Counted from the stretch's first letter, positions 1 to 8,830 are shown. The stretch: DNA of 64,000 nucleotides from Mycoplasmatota bacterium (GCA_018394315.1 CP074575.1:2031501-2095500), one strand, 5' to 3'. Translations and numbers: made by a program. Notes: generated by a model not told the origin, from the sequence alone.

Positions 1-608
1 CTGTAATACATTCTCAAAAAGTGACTTTTTATTGGCTTACAACTATAATTTTCTACCTTGGTAGAGATCACTAATACTTTATCGCAGTTATCATAAAATG
101 CTCTTTTTAATGGAATGGACTCTGAAATACCCCCGTCCAAATAAAAACTCTTCATAATTTTTACAGGACTAGTTATTACTGGTATTGCATGAGATGCCTT
201 ATAGATTTTCTCAAAGTTTTCATTACTGTTTAGCTTATAAAACTCGCTTAATCCAGTTTCACAATTTGTTATATTTGCAATCATTTCAACATCAGATTTA
301 TGAAACTTTTCATAATCAAACTCATCAAGTTTTAACTGTAAATCATTAAAAATCCAATCCCATCCGAAATAATCTCCTGTTTTAAGATAATTACGTAATG
401 ACATATATCTATGATCATTGACAAAATTGTTTAAAACTCTATACCCTCTCCCTCTTTGTTTAGTGATATAATTACAACCATTCGTTACTCCGACTGATAC
501 ACCTAAGACATAATCAAACTCGATAGAATTATCCATAAATGCATCTAAAACACCAGTTGTAAATACGCCTCTTATTCCTCCACCCTCTAAAATCAATCCT
601 TTTTTCAT
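1..608 (-). CDS. patatin-like phospholipase, C-terminus cut by window edge
   Basis: Reading left from the ATG at 608-606 gives at least 202 codons without a stop, running off the window. The start MKKGLILEGGGIRGVF holds the glycine-rich oxyanion motif (GGGIRG), GVSVG near residue 42 is the nucleophile elbow GxSxG with its serine, and DGGIS near residue 168 supplies the Asp of the Ser-Asp dyad. These are the hallmarks of bacterial patatin-family lipid acyl hydrolases such as the YjjU/RssA type. No signal peptide or membrane segment is visible, so it is probably cytoplasmic or peripheral. It is divergent from yidD with about 125 bp between them. The physiological lipid substrate cannot be inferred. 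Confidence 0.88.
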   Translation of the reverse strand, partial: MKKGLILEGGGIRGVFTTGVLDAFMDNSIEFDYVLGVSVGVTNGCNYITKQRGRGYRVLNNFVNDHRYMSLRNYLKTGDYFGWDWIFNDLQLKLDEFDYEKFHKSDVEMIANITNCETGLSEFYKLNSNENFEKIYKASHAIPVITSPVKIMKSFYLDGGISESIPLKRAFYDNCDKVLVISTKVENYSCKPIKSHFLRMYY

Positions 609-733
609 TCAGTCTCCCTCAAATCAATACATACTATGATACTGAGACAGAAAATATAAAAATTATAGATAATATTCCAAATACTTGTGTAAATCTTTCG
701 AAATTGATATGATTATCATAAGAGAGTGATAAA

Positions 734-964
734 ATGTCGAAAATTAATAAAATAATTATAAAAATAATAGATAAATATAGATTCCATACAAGGTATAAAC
801 AAAAAACATGTAGATATCATCCAACATGTAGCGAGTACGCTAAAGAAGCATTTGAAAACAAAAACTTCTTTTATGCCCTAGTTTTAAGTATATGGCGAAT
901 TCTAAGATGTAATCCATTTAGTAAAGGTGGATATGACCCTATACCTGGAAAACATAAAGAATAG
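734..964 (+). CDS. yidD: YidD, membrane protein insertion efficiency factor
   Basis: A 76-residue protein with the family signature [11 protein letters not shown] (around residues 26-36) and [17 protein letters not shown] (around 56-72). The length matches the usual 70-90 residues. YidD proteins are small, basic and amphipathic; they sit at the inner face of the membrane and assist YidC/Sec insertion. The start ATG follows AGAGAGTGATAAA. In many genomes yidD lies beside rnpA and yidC, but here it is detached and is followed 31 bp later by a cyclase-like gene on the same strand. Identification is secure from the conserved cysteine/proline motif. Confidence 0.95.
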   Translation: MSKINKIIIKIIDKYRFHTRYKQKTCRYHPTCSEYAKEAFENKNFFYALVLSIWRILRCNPFSKGGYDPIPGKHKE

Positions 965-995
965 GAATAATCTACACTAAGTGAGGTGAAATTAG

Positions 996-1730
996 ATGTC
1001 TTACGATTACAAGTATGCAAAATCTAGACTACTAGAAATACTTGATGACAATTCTAAAATTAAGAATATTGATATGTTATCTCAAGATGAAAGTGAATTC
1101 GAGACAAGTGGAGTAGAAACTTGGGTTAGTGTCATCTATATAGATATCAAAAATCAAGCTGAAATAATTACACAAGACAGCAGGAAAAATATTTCGAAAG
1201 TAATCAAGTCTTTCACTTCAGAAATAGTAAATATATTAAATTCTAAATTAGTAAAAGAAATTAAAATTAATAAGGGTTATATCTATGCTGTTTACAATTC
1301 ACCAACAAGAAATAACATCTATGAAATAGCCGATAAAACATACTATGTTAATACATGGATAAAAATGGTAAATATACTCTTAAATAATAGAAATCTTCCA
1401 ACATACAAAATCGGTATTGGTATGAGTACTAATAAAGAATTTGTCATTAAGACATGTTCTGAGATGACTGAAGTGAACAACAAGTTATGGATGGGAAGAA
1501 CTATAGATGAAGCAATGAACTTAGCTAAAATATCAAATAGCGTAAGCGAAGATAAAATCGCGTTTGGAGAAACTTCATATATGAACTTTATTGAATCTCT
1601 AATACTTGAGAGTGAAGAATCAAAAAGTTGGTTTACTGAACATAAGCATCCAGAGTACAATAAATACTACACTGCCAGTATCTCCATTACTGAATTTGAC
1701 AACTGGATTAAAAATGGAATGAAAGAATAA
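996..1730 (+). CDS. class III nucleotidyl cyclase-like protein with degenerate active site
   Basis: A 244-residue soluble protein with the layout of small stand-alone adenylate/guanylate cyclase-like proteins. WVSVIYIDIKN (about 42-52) aligns with the first metal-binding Asp strand of class III cyclases. KIGIGMSTN (about 139-147) and LWMGRTIDEAMNLAKIS (about 165-181) align with the later core strands and the G-x-A-V-N-x-A region. The strand that normally reads GD with the second metal Asp instead reads INKGYIYAVYN (about 88-98), so that Asp appears lost; the Asp usual after WxG is Arg. It may therefore be a nucleotide-binding sensor rather than an active cyclase. The start has an upstream AGTGAGGTG. 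There is no effector gene beside it; the next gene is convergent. Family assignment is by eye. Confidence 0.6.
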   Translation: MSYDYKYAKSRLLEILDDNSKIKNIDMLSQDESEFETSGVETWVSVIYIDIKNQAEIITQDSRKNISKVIKSFTSEIVNILNSKLVKEIKINKGYIYAVYNSPTRNNIYEIADKTYYVNTWIKMVNILLNNRNLPTYKIGIGMSTNKEFVIKTCSEMTEVNNKLWMGRTIDEAMNLAKISNSVSEDKIAFGETSYMNFIESLILESEESKSWFTEHKHPEYNKYYTASISITEFDNWIKNGMKE

Positions 1731-1757
1731 AGGAAATCCAATGGATTTCCTTATTTT
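1730..1757. terminator. bidirectional intrinsic terminator
   Basis: Stem AAGGAAATCC / GGATTTCCTT with a 3-nt loop, followed by T-rich sequence on the plus strand and preceded by A-rich sequence. It lies between the convergent cyclase-like gene and the M20 amidohydrolase gene and can serve both. Confidence 0.8.
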
Positions 1758-2851
1758 ATTAATTCCTTCATTAATTTATACATTACATCAACACCCACAA
1801 CTAGCGAGTCTGTATCAACATCAAAAGTATCGGAATGTAAATGAGTAATAAGCCCATTATCTTTATTAGACGTTCCTAAAGAGAACATACAACCAGGAGC
1901 TTTTTCCAAAAAGAATCCAAAATCCTCCCCACCAAGAGATGGATAATCAATAATTACTACTTTATCGTGTACTTTCTTTAAAGTATCTAATACAAAATCA
2001 TCATTAAATAAAAGACCATACATTTCAAGGATTTCCACTTCGATTTTACATTTATATAAGACTTCTAGACCATTAACAATATTCTTTAATTCATCAATAA
2101 CTTTAGCTTTCACGTCTTTATCTAATGTTCTTAATGTTCCATTTAAAGTTAAATCTTTACATATAACATTTCTAGCTACTCCACCGTTAATTTTCCCGAA
2201 CTGCAATACAACATTGTCAAAAGGCTTTATCATTTTGCTTAATAAATGATTAACGTTATTAATAAAAGTACTAGCTATAATTATTGCGTCTACTCCATCA
2301 TGAGGCTTGGCGGCATGTGCACTTACACCTGTGATTTTAATATTTATTTCATCCGCAATAGCGTTTCTAACACCATAATTTATACCTATTTCACCTACAT
2401 TAAATCTTGGATCTGTATGCAATGAAAGTGCATATTCAATATTTTCTGCTGCCCCTCGCTCTATCATCATTACAGCACCACCAGGACCTTCTTCTGCAGG
2501 TTGAAAAACTACTCTTAATTTACAGTCTAAGGGAGTTTCTAAATATTTCTTAATAACACCTAATGCAACTGTCATGTGTACATCATGTCCACATGCATGC
2601 ATATTTTTATTAGTTGATTTATAAGGTACATTGTTTTTCTCAAGTATAGGTAATCCGTCAATATCTGCTCTTACCAAAATTGTTTTATCACCTGTCCCAA
2701 TATCTACAACTAATCCTGTTTCCATCTTCTTATAAGTTACACCTAACTCATCCAAATAACCAATTAAAATCTTCTGAGTTTCAAACTCTTGGTATCCTAA
2801 TTCAGGATATTTATGTAAATGTTCTCTTACATTAACTAACCAATCTTTCAT
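1751..2851 (-). CDS. dapL: M20D amidohydrolase, probable N-acetyldiaminopimelate deacetylase
   Basis: A 366-residue M20-family metallohydrolase. Visible motifs are MHACGHDVHM (about 84-93, metal ligands), QPAEEGPGGA (about 117-126, catalytic Glu pair), SLHTDP (about 143-148), the HAAKPHDGVDA dimerisation/active-site region (about 179-189) and GEDFGFF near the C-terminus. GEDFGxFLEKxPGCMFxLG resembles Bacillus YkuR-type N-acetyl-L,L-diaminopimelate deacetylases, which release acetate in lysine and peptidoglycan-precursor synthesis; hippurate-hydrolase or IAA-amino-acid hydrolase-like activity is the alternative. The ATG follows AGGAGGATAT and starts 8 bp after the uppP stop, so the two genes are probably one operon, consistent with a cell-wall precursor role. 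Confidence 0.75.
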   Translation of the reverse strand: MKDWLVNVREHLHKYPELGYQEFETQKILIGYLDELGVTYKKMETGLVVDIGTGDKTILVRADIDGLPILEKNNVPYKSTNKNMHACGHDVHMTVALGVIKKYLETPLDCKLRVVFQPAEEGPGGAVMMIERGAAENIEYALSLHTDPRFNVGEIGINYGVRNAIADEINIKITGVSAHAAKPHDGVDAIIIASTFINNVNHLLSKMIKPFDNVVLQFGKINGGVARNVICKDLTLNGTLRTLDKDVKAKVIDELKNIVNGLEVLYKCKIEVEILEMYGLLFNDDFVLDTLKKVHDKVVIIDYPSLGGEDFGFFLEKAPGCMFSLGTSNKDNGLITHLHSDTFDVDTDSLVVGVDVMYKLMKELIK

Positions 2852-2859
2852 ATATCCTC

Positions 2860-3654
2860 CTACTTTATTACTAAATATGTTAACACACTAAATCCAACTA
2901 TAAAACAGTATGTCGCAAAATAATACAACTTGCTGTTTTTCACAACTTTTATCAACCACTTAATTGAGTGATATGTAGTCATTAAAGCTACTAAAAAACA
3001 AATAACATAGATAAAACTAAATCCGACTGACTCATTCAAATTATAGATGCCATATATTCCTGATAATAAGCTAATTGGTATATACATCATAAACGAGAAT
3101 TTAAGAGCTTCTTCTATTTTTAATCCTCTTGATAACCCTGTAACGGTGGTAGCACCGGACCTAGATACTCCTGGTATTAAGGCTATTATTTGAGATATAC
3201 CAATTAATATAGAGTCAAAAAATGAAACACAATCTTTCCTCTTAACTTCTACTTTTTCAATACTAATTAACATCAAACCAGTTAAGATTAAGAATACAGA
3301 AACTGTCATTATATTCTTTAGATAAACCTCAATAAAATCTGAAAATAGAAATCCTATTATCCCAGCAGGGATGGTTGCGATAACTACTAACATCAAATAC
3401 TTAAATTCATCAAAACCTTCTTTTCTACTCACTAAGTACTTAGTGCTTTTTGTAACTAAAACGAATATGTCTTTATAATAAAAAATAACAATCGCAAATA
3501 GTGATCCAAAATTCACTAAAGTCTCAAAATACAGTCCTGGTAAATTTACCGAGAATAACTCCTCAAATAAAACCATATGCCCACTAGAAGATATAGGTAG
3601 AGGCTCAGTTATTCCTTGAATTAGCGATAAAATAATCAATTTAAGATATTCCAT
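2860..3654 (-). CDS. uppP: undecaprenyl-diphosphatase UppP/BacA
   Basis: A 264-residue polytopic membrane protein with the two BacA signature segments: QGITEPLPISSSGH (about 14-27) with the catalytic glutamate and serine loop, and ALIPGVSRSGAT (about 158-169) with the essential arginine. It dephosphorylates undecaprenyl pyrophosphate to recycle the lipid carrier for peptidoglycan and other envelope polymers. I chose the ATG at 3654 because AGGTGGGTGAGAAA lies just upstream; a GTG four codons earlier (3666) overlaps that ribosome binding site. The downstream dapL-like gene begins 8 bp after the stop, suggesting co-transcription. Confidence 0.95.
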   Translation of the reverse strand: MEYLKLIILSLIQGITEPLPISSSGHMVLFEELFSVNLPGLYFETLVNFGSLFAIVIFYYKDIFVLVTKSTKYLVSRKEGFDEFKYLMLVVIATIPAGIIGFLFSDFIEVYLKNIMTVSVFLILTGLMLISIEKVEVKRKDCVSFFDSILIGISQIIALIPGVSRSGATTVTGLSRGLKIEEALKFSFMMYIPISLLSGIYGIYNLNESVGFSFIYVICFLVALMTTYHSIKWLIKVVKNSKLYYFATYCFIVGFSVLTYLVIK

Positions 3655-3709
3655 TTTCTCACCCACCTAATTATATTAAATTATATTTAATTATAAACTA
3701 TAATAGTCA

Positions 3710-3737
3710 AAATAAAAAGAATGGAAATTATCCATTC
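3710..3737 (-). terminator. intrinsic terminator after the Wzz-like gene
   Basis: On the minus strand, a GGAATGGA / TCCATTC stem with a short A/T loop is followed by TTTTTATTTT. It lies directly after the Wzz-like stop codon and before uppP, separating the two transcription units. Confidence 0.8.
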
Positions 3738-3738
3738 C

Positions 3739-4893
3739 TTACTCCATCCAATACTTCTTTATAAATACTACCATAACTCCTATAAAACCACCTAGAACTA
3801 CTGATACTGCAGAATTAAGTATTTTATTGGGACTAACTGCATTTTCGGCAAAAGAAACATCATTTAATAAAACAATATTCATTCCTTCATCATTCATCAC
3901 TTCAAAAGATTCACTTAGATCATTCTGACTAGAAGAATAGTTATTTTCAGCAAGTGATAAGTTTGAAAGAGCAGTTTGATAATCCAATTTCTTTAAAGTA
4001 ATACTACTATCAAGTTCTAACAAACGCTCCGTTAAACTCTCTAATTCACCTTCAAAAACTTCTAACTTATTGATTTCACTTGTCAATGCGACTACTATCT
4101 CGGCAGCACTAGTCTTAATTGTTTCTTCAGTTAATTCTTCTATCTTAATTTCTTTAGTAAAATTACCGCTAGAAAGAATATCAGCAATTTCACTAGTCAA
4201 GACACTAGATAAATCAAAATTCTTTCTCAATGTAGCTAATGTATGTAACTTAACATCAATACTTGGCTCTAAAGTAATCAATTCATTATTATAAAACTTA
4301 ATTCTAGAAAGTACATTATCTCTTTCAATTTGAAGAAGGAGATAATTATCACTAGATGATATATTACTTAAATATATGTTTTGTGTCTCTTCTAGATCAT
4401 TTGATTGCTCTTCTATCCTATTCTCAATTAAACTATGAACCTCAGTAGCTTTTGCTTTTATGTTAGTTTCAACATACTCATCAAAGATAATTGCTAACTC
4501 AGAAGCTACACTATTTGCTTCTTCTTTTGAAGTTGATACTATCTTTATCGTTATTACATTATTTTTCTTAGATACGTTGCTGATAAGTCCCTGAAGACTT
4601 TTACCTTCAATACCTAATTCTTCAAAGACCTTTATTCCAAAATCAGTTGAAGATAAGATATCTTCTGGGCTCAAAGCATTATACGTAGGATAATAATTCT
4701 CACTATTTGGAGTAAAATATACATCGTTAACAGTTACTGTTGTAGTTGCTTCATACTTTTCATCTACATAAAATTGAGTATACAGTAAACCCGCCACTAA
4801 AAAGACTAATGTAACTCCAACTATAACAAATTTACCTCTCCATATCACTTCAAATAATTCCTTCAAACTGATTTCTTCATATTGATTTTCCAT
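3739..4893 (-). CDS. Wzz/YveK-type polysaccharide chain-length or co-polymerase protein
   Basis: A 384-residue protein with the topology of polysaccharide co-polymerases: a short cytoplasmic N-terminus (EISLKELFEVIWRGK), a first membrane helix (about 24-44), a large outside domain of about 300 residues with predicted coiled-coil segments, and a second membrane helix near the C-terminus (about 355-377) ending KKYWME. The Wzz signature ATTTVTV follows the first helix. Such proteins set the length of exported polysaccharides or regulate a BY-kinase, but no kinase, flippase or polymerase gene is adjacent. The ATG at 4893 is preceded by GGGGAGG; a TTG at 4920 would extend it by nine codons across that site. 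Confidence 0.75.
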   Translation of the reverse strand: MENQYEEISLKELFEVIWRGKFVIVGVTLVFLVAGLLYTQFYVDEKYEATTTVTVNDVYFTPNSENYYPTYNALSPEDILSSTDFGIKVFEELGIEGKSLQGLISNVSKKNNVITIKIVSTSKEEANSVASELAIIFDEYVETNIKAKATEVHSLIENRIEEQSNDLEETQNIYLSNISSSDNYLLLQIERDNVLSRIKFYNNELITLEPSIDVKLHTLATLRKNFDLSSVLTSEIADILSSGNFTKEIKIEELTEETIKTSAAEIVVALTSEINKLEVFEGELESLTERLLELDSSITLKKLDYQTALSNLSLAENNYSSSQNDLSESFEVMNDEGMNIVLLNDVSFAENAVSPNKILNSAVSVVLGGFIGVMVVFIKKYWME

Positions 4894-4950
4894 ACTAATC
4901 CTCCCCGCAATCTCACTCAATTATACAATATATGCCAAAATATGTCTAAC

Positions 4951-4982
4951 AAAAAAAAGAATCAACATTTAACAGTTGATTC
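4951..4982 (-). terminator. intrinsic terminator after the antiporter gene
   Basis: On the minus strand, stem GAATCAAC / GTTGATTC with an ATTTAAC-type loop is followed by eight T. It lies immediately beyond the stop of the antiporter gene. Confidence 0.85.
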
Positions 4983-4989
4983 AAAGTAA

Positions 4990-6270
4990 CTATAGTGTAC
5001 TGCTATCAATTTCACCTGATTTTTGTAATGCAACTTTTACACCAAATGGTCCGAACAATTCATAAACTACTGTAGCAGCTAAAACAATTGTTATTACAGT
5101 TGTCCCAGCTTCTCCATGTAACGTAGTGTTTGCTGCATTTGCCATACCAATCGCTACACCTGCTTGAGGTAATAAAGTGATACCTAACCATTTTCTTACA
5201 TTAGGATGTGCTTTAGTAACAACTGCTCCAAACCATGATCCAAATAACTTACCAACAATACGAGTAATAATATAAATAACACAAAGAACTGCTACACTTA
5301 CACCAACAACACCAGTTCCTTCTCCAATATTAGTTAATACTGATAAATCTAAATGTGCACCTGCTAAAGTGAAGAAGGCAATTAATATAACTGGGTTAAA
5401 TGAGTCGACCACTGATACTGTATGGTGTAACTCACTATTTTTAATAGTATTTGCAAAAGTCATTCCAGCTACCATCGGAGTTAAGATAATTGATAAATGT
5501 TGTCCGAAAATCCCTATTTGAGCAACAGCCACTGAAATAATTATCGCAACTACCGATATAACCAATAAGTACTCATGCGAATGATGTTTCTCAAATTTAA
5601 GCGCTATTTTAATTAATAATCCAATAATTAAACCTACTACCACAGATAAAAGAATCTCCATTAGTGGTGCCTTTATCAACTCTGAAAAATTATCACTATG
5701 ACCTGTATATAATGATGCTCCAACTGATAATAAAATACCGAATACAACAATACCAATAGCATCATCTAATCCTACTAAAGGTAACATTGTACTAGTTACA
5801 GGACCTTTTGCCTTATATTTCTTTGTTAACATCATGATTGGCCCAGGAGCTGTTGCAGTTGCTATTGCTCCTAAAATAAGTGCTAACCATAAAGGTGCTC
5901 CTACTACTAATATTGCTACTAAAACGAATACCACGGCGAACAAAGCTTGTAAAATAGTAATGATTACAACTTGGACTCCTGTTTCCTTAAGGTTTCTAAA
6001 TAGGATTTCAGACCCAATGCCAAATGCAATAAATCCTAATGCTATATTTGTAATTATACTTAACCCTTCCATACTCTCATGAGATACTAATCCTAGGACA
6101 CTAGGTCCTATAACGATCCCAGCTACTAAGTATCCAGTTATATGAGGGATTTTTATCTTTTCAAATAATCTTCCTGCATACATCCCAATAACAATAACTA
6201 ATCCTAAACTTAAAAGTGTTGTGTAAATACTTCCCTCTGCTCCTGCTGAAGCACTTAATAAATAATTCAT
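4990..6270 (-). CDS. CPA2-type cation:proton antiporter
   Basis: A 426-residue protein of about 12 hydrophobic segments, typical of the Na+/H+ exchanger domain of the CPA2 (KefB/NapA-like) family. HITGYLVAGIVIGPSVLG (about 43-60) is the usual first conserved block, and GLDDAIGIVVFG (about 167-178) contains the two adjacent acidic residues that carry protons and cations in this family. There is no C-terminal TrkA-N/RCK domain, so the KefB/C glutathione-gated type is unlikely. Sodium or potassium extrusion and pH homeostasis are the probable roles. The ATG at 6270 follows AGAGGGAAAACACG; an in-frame TTG six codons upstream overlaps that site. A consensus promoter and a leader hairpin precede it. 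Confidence 0.85.
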   Translation of the reverse strand: MNYLLSASAGAEGSIYTTLLSLGLVIVIGMYAGRLFEKIKIPHITGYLVAGIVIGPSVLGLVSHESMEGLSIITNIALGFIAFGIGSEILFRNLKETGVQVVIITILQALFAVVFVLVAILVVGAPLWLALILGAIATATAPGPIMMLTKKYKAKGPVTSTMLPLVGLDDAIGIVVFGILLSVGASLYTGHSDNFSELIKAPLMEILLSVVVGLIIGLLIKIALKFEKHHSHEYLLVISVVAIIISVAVAQIGIFGQHLSIILTPMVAGMTFANTIKNSELHHTVSVVDSFNPVILIAFFTLAGAHLDLSVLTNIGEGTGVVGVSVAVLCVIYIITRIVGKLFGSWFGAVVTKAHPNVRKWLGITLLPQAGVAIGMANAANTTLHGEAGTTVITIVLAATVVYELFGPFGVKVALQKSGEIDSSTL

Positions 6271-6306
6271 CGTGTTTTCCCTCTTCAATCTGATTTTAGT
6301 TTACGT

Positions 6307-6329
6307 GGTTTGTATACGCACTACAAACC
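6307..6329 (-). promoter_or_regulatory. hairpin in the antiporter 5' leader
   Basis: GGTTTGTA (6307-6314) and TACAAACC (6322-6329) form a perfect 8-bp inverted repeat with a 7-nt loop. It lies about 35-60 nt upstream of the antiporter ATG and just after the predicted transcription start. It has no T-run, so it is not a terminator; it may be an operator or an mRNA-stability hairpin. Confidence 0.45.
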
Positions 6330-6341
6330 TACTCGTGTATT

Positions 6342-6370
6342 ATTATACTACCCAAGGACTGAGATTTCAA
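6342..6370 (-). promoter_or_regulatory. sigma-70-type promoter for the antiporter gene
   Basis: On the minus strand, TTGAAA (6370-6365) and TATAAT (6347-6342) are separated by exactly 17 bp. The predicted transcription start near 6335 gives a leader of about 65 nt ahead of the antiporter ATG. Confidence 0.75.
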
Positions 6371-6419
6371 CAACCTTTTGTCGTTTTTGATTCTTCTCTG
6401 TCAAATACTTCTAGCTAAA

Positions 6420-6443
6420 AGAAAAACTCAAGTTTTACTTGAG
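6420..6443 (-). terminator. intrinsic terminator after ilvE
   Basis: Minus-strand stem CTCAAGT / ACTTGAG with a TAAA-type loop, followed by TTTTTC. It begins a few bases after the ilvE stop. Confidence 0.85.
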
Positions 6444-6445
6444 CC

Positions 6446-7450
6446 TTATTTATCTATAACAGTAATCCACCCCTCTGGAGCATCTATATCTCCAAACTGG
6501 ATACCAACAAGTGTATCATATAATTTTTGTGTTACTTCACCAACAATTTCTCCACTCTCAAATTGATGTACCCAATCTTCATGAGCAATAGCATTTATTG
6601 GAGTTATAATAGCAGCAGTACCACAAGCACCTGCTTCCTTAAATTCTTTCAAGTTATTAATGAAACAGTCTCTTTCCTCAGCTTCTAAACCTAAATAATT
6701 CTTAGCTAAATAAAGTAATGAATATTTAGTTATACTCGGCAGAATAGAATTAGAAGTCGGTGTAACAAACTTATTATCATGAGTAATTCCGAAGAAATTA
6801 GCTGCACCTACTTCTTCTATTTTTGTATGTGTTTTAGGATCTAAATAAATACAATCAGCATATCCATTTTTAACTGCTTCCTTCTTAGGTAAGAAACTTG
6901 CAGAATAGTTCCCTCCAACTTTTACACTTCCTGTACCATTTGGAGCAGCTCTATCAAAATCAGATGTTTTAAAAGAAACTGGACTTAATCCATCTGAGAA
7001 GTATGTTCCTACTGGTAATCCAAAGACAACAAACAAAAATTCAGTAGCAGATTTAACTCCAATATTCTCACCTACGCCTATAACAAAAGGTCTTAAGTAA
7101 AACGTTTCACCAATTCCATACTTTGGTATAACGTCTAAATTAGCTAAAGCTACTTGTTTGCAAGCATCTATGAACATACTCTCTGGTATCTCAGGCATTA
7201 ACAATCTTCGACAACTCGTGTTAAGTCTCTTAGCATTATCTTGTGCTCTAAATAATTGTAGTTTTCCATCTTTTGTAGGGTAAACTTTAAGACCCTCAAA
7301 GCATTGTTGACCATAATGTAATGCAGGGGAAGACTCATTTATATGTAAAATATTATCTTCAGTTAAAACCCCCTCACTCCACTCTCCATCTTTCCATCTA
7401 GAAATATATCTAAATGGAGTTTTTTGATAATTAAAACCAATATTTCCCAT
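6446..7450 (-). CDS. ilvE: branched-chain amino acid aminotransferase
   Basis: A 334-residue class IV PLP-dependent aminotransferase of the longer BCAT type. HYGQQCFEGLKVYP (about 41-54) is the family N-terminal signature, GSVKVGGNYSASF (about 174-186) contains the PLP lysine (SVKVGGNY), and EVGAANFFG (about 212-220) is the conserved cofactor-binding block. It interconverts leucine, isoleucine and valine with their 2-oxo acids, using glutamate/2-oxoglutarate. That couples it to the glutamate dehydrogenase gene immediately upstream on the same strand. The ATG follows TTAGGAGAAGAAG. A terminator closes the transcript. Confidence 0.95.
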   Translation of the reverse strand: MGNIGFNYQKTPFRYISRWKDGEWSEGVLTEDNILHINESSPALHYGQQCFEGLKVYPTKDGKLQLFRAQDNAKRLNTSCRRLLMPEIPESMFIDACKQVALANLDVIPKYGIGETFYLRPFVIGVGENIGVKSATEFLFVVFGLPVGTYFSDGLSPVSFKTSDFDRAAPNGTGSVKVGGNYSASFLPKKEAVKNGYADCIYLDPKTHTKIEEVGAANFFGITHDNKFVTPTSNSILPSITKYSLLYLAKNYLGLEAEERDCFINNLKEFKEAGACGTAAIITPINAIAHEDWVHQFESGEIVGEVTQKLYDTLVGIQFGDIDAPEGWITVIDK

Positions 7451-7552
7451 CTTCTTCTCCTAAAATTTTATATTTTCACTTTAGTAAAAATTAACCACTA
7501 ATACTATAACATTATATTACGACAAACTCAATGAAATCGCTTACTTTTTTAT

Positions 7553-7586
7553 AAGAAAGAAAAGGAAGAAATTAACTTCTTCCTTT
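7553..7586 (-). terminator. probable terminator after glutamate dehydrogenase
   Basis: Minus-strand stem AAAGGAAGAA / TTCTTCCTTT around a 6-nt loop, followed by TCTTTCTTAT. The U-tract is imperfect, so the call is moderate. It lies just past the gdh stop, separating gdh from ilvE. Confidence 0.6.
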
Positions 7587-7591
7587 AGTAT

Positions 7592-8830
7592 CTAATACCA
7601 ACCTCTTAATTTCATTACAGAAGCAATTTTTTTGATTGAATGCATGAACGCTGCTTGTCTCATATCTTTAATGTTTTCTTTTTCCATTAAATTCACGATT
7701 TCATCAAACGCTCTAACCATTATTTGTTCTTCTTCTTCAAGTACCATTTCTTTTGACCAGTAATGTCCATATAAGTTTTGACTCCACTCGAAGTATGATA
7801 CTGTAACCCCACCAGCATTTGCTAGTACATCAGGGATAACAAAGATTCCATTATCTAATAAGATTTTATCTGCTTCAGGTGTTGTTGGTCCATTTGCACC
7901 TTCAGAAATTATTTTACAATCAATAACATGTGCATTTTCTTTTGTAATTGAATTTTCTAATGCACATGGTAAGAAGATATCACATTTTGTAGTAAATACT
8001 GCATCTCTATCTTTAACTTCTACACCAGGAAAATCTGATACTTTGTTTCCTTTTGCTACAAATTCCATTAATGCTGGAATATCAATTCCATCTTCTTTAT
8101 ATATACTTCCGTATACATCAGAAACTGCAATTACTTTTGATCCCCAACTTTGTAATAATTCTGCAGCATAACTACCAACGTTACCAAATCCTTGTACTAC
8201 TGTCGTACTTCCTTTTAGGTTTAAGTTGATTTTTTCTGCAGCTTTTCTTACCATGAATGATACACCATATCCAGTTGCTTCAGTTCTACCTAGTGAACCA
8301 CCTAATTCAACTGGTTTACCTGTTAAATGTCCACCTTGATTTTTACTAGTAATTGTATTAGCTTCATCAATCATCCAAGCCATTACTTGAGGATTAGTGT
8401 TAACGTCTGGCGCGGGTATATCTTTAAATTGTCCAATTTCATTATGGAATGCTCTCATCCACCCTCTTGAAACTTTTTCAAGTTCTCTTCTTGACAAATC
8501 ACGTGGGTCAACAACAACTCCACCTTTACCTCCACCATAAGGTAATCCAACTACACTACACTTAAAAGTCATCCATGCACTTAACGCTTTAACTTCATCA
8601 GCTGTTACGTCTTGATGGAAACGTAATCCACCTTTGTTTGGTCCTAATGCATCATTGTGTTGAGATCTGAAACCTTTAAAAATTTTGATACTTCCATCGT
8701 CCATTCTCACCGGGAACGTGTACTCATAAAATCTTTTTGGCTCTTTCAATAAATGATAAACAATTGGATCTAAGTCCATCTTTTCTAGAGCGCTTTTAAT
8801 TTGTGATTGTACCATTTCTAATGGATTCAT
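7592..8830 (-). CDS. gdhA: glutamate dehydrogenase (Glu/Leu/Phe/Val family)
   Basis: A 412-residue enzyme. PYGGGKGGVVVDPR (about 99-112) carries the catalytic lysine, KDIPAPDVNTNPQVMAWM (about 138-155) holds the catalytic Asp, and VVQGFGNVGSYAAELL (about 212-227) is the dinucleotide-binding fold with GFGNVG. It resembles the NAD-preferring RocG/GudB-type enzymes of Bacillota and interconverts glutamate with 2-oxoglutarate and ammonium. The start at 8830 follows a strong AGGAGGAATATT; an upstream in-frame start would add 16 residues not typical of the family. It lies just upstream of ilvE with its own terminator. Confidence 0.95.
   Translation of the reverse strand: MNPLEMVQSQIKSALEKMDLDPIVYHLLKEPKRFYEYTFPVRMDDGSIKIFKGFRSQHNDALGPNKGGLRFHQDVTADEVKALSAWMTFKCSVVGLPYGGGKGGVVVDPRDLSRRELEKVSRGWMRAFHNEIGQFKDIPAPDVNTNPQVMAWMIDEANTITSKNQGGHLTGKPVELGGSLGRTEATGYGVSFMVRKAAEKINLNLKGSTTVVQGFGNVGSYAAELLQSWGSKVIAVSDVYGSIYKEDGIDIPALMEFVAKGNKVSDFPGVEVKDRDAVFTTKCDIFLPCALENSITKENAHVIDCKIISEGANGPTTPEADKILLDNGIFVIPDVLANAGGVTVSYFEWSQNLYGHYWSKEMVLEEEEQIMVRAFDEIVNLMEKENIKDMRQAAFMHSIKKIASVMKLRGWY

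Noticed and set aside
1-1730. Patatin phospholipase plus cyclase-like gene considered as a CBASS or Pycsar defence pair
   Set aside because: The genes are not in one operon: the patatin is divergent and yidD lies between. The cyclase-like protein is of class III type rather than a CD-NTase, and its metal site looks incomplete; Pycsar effectors are usually TIR or membrane proteins.
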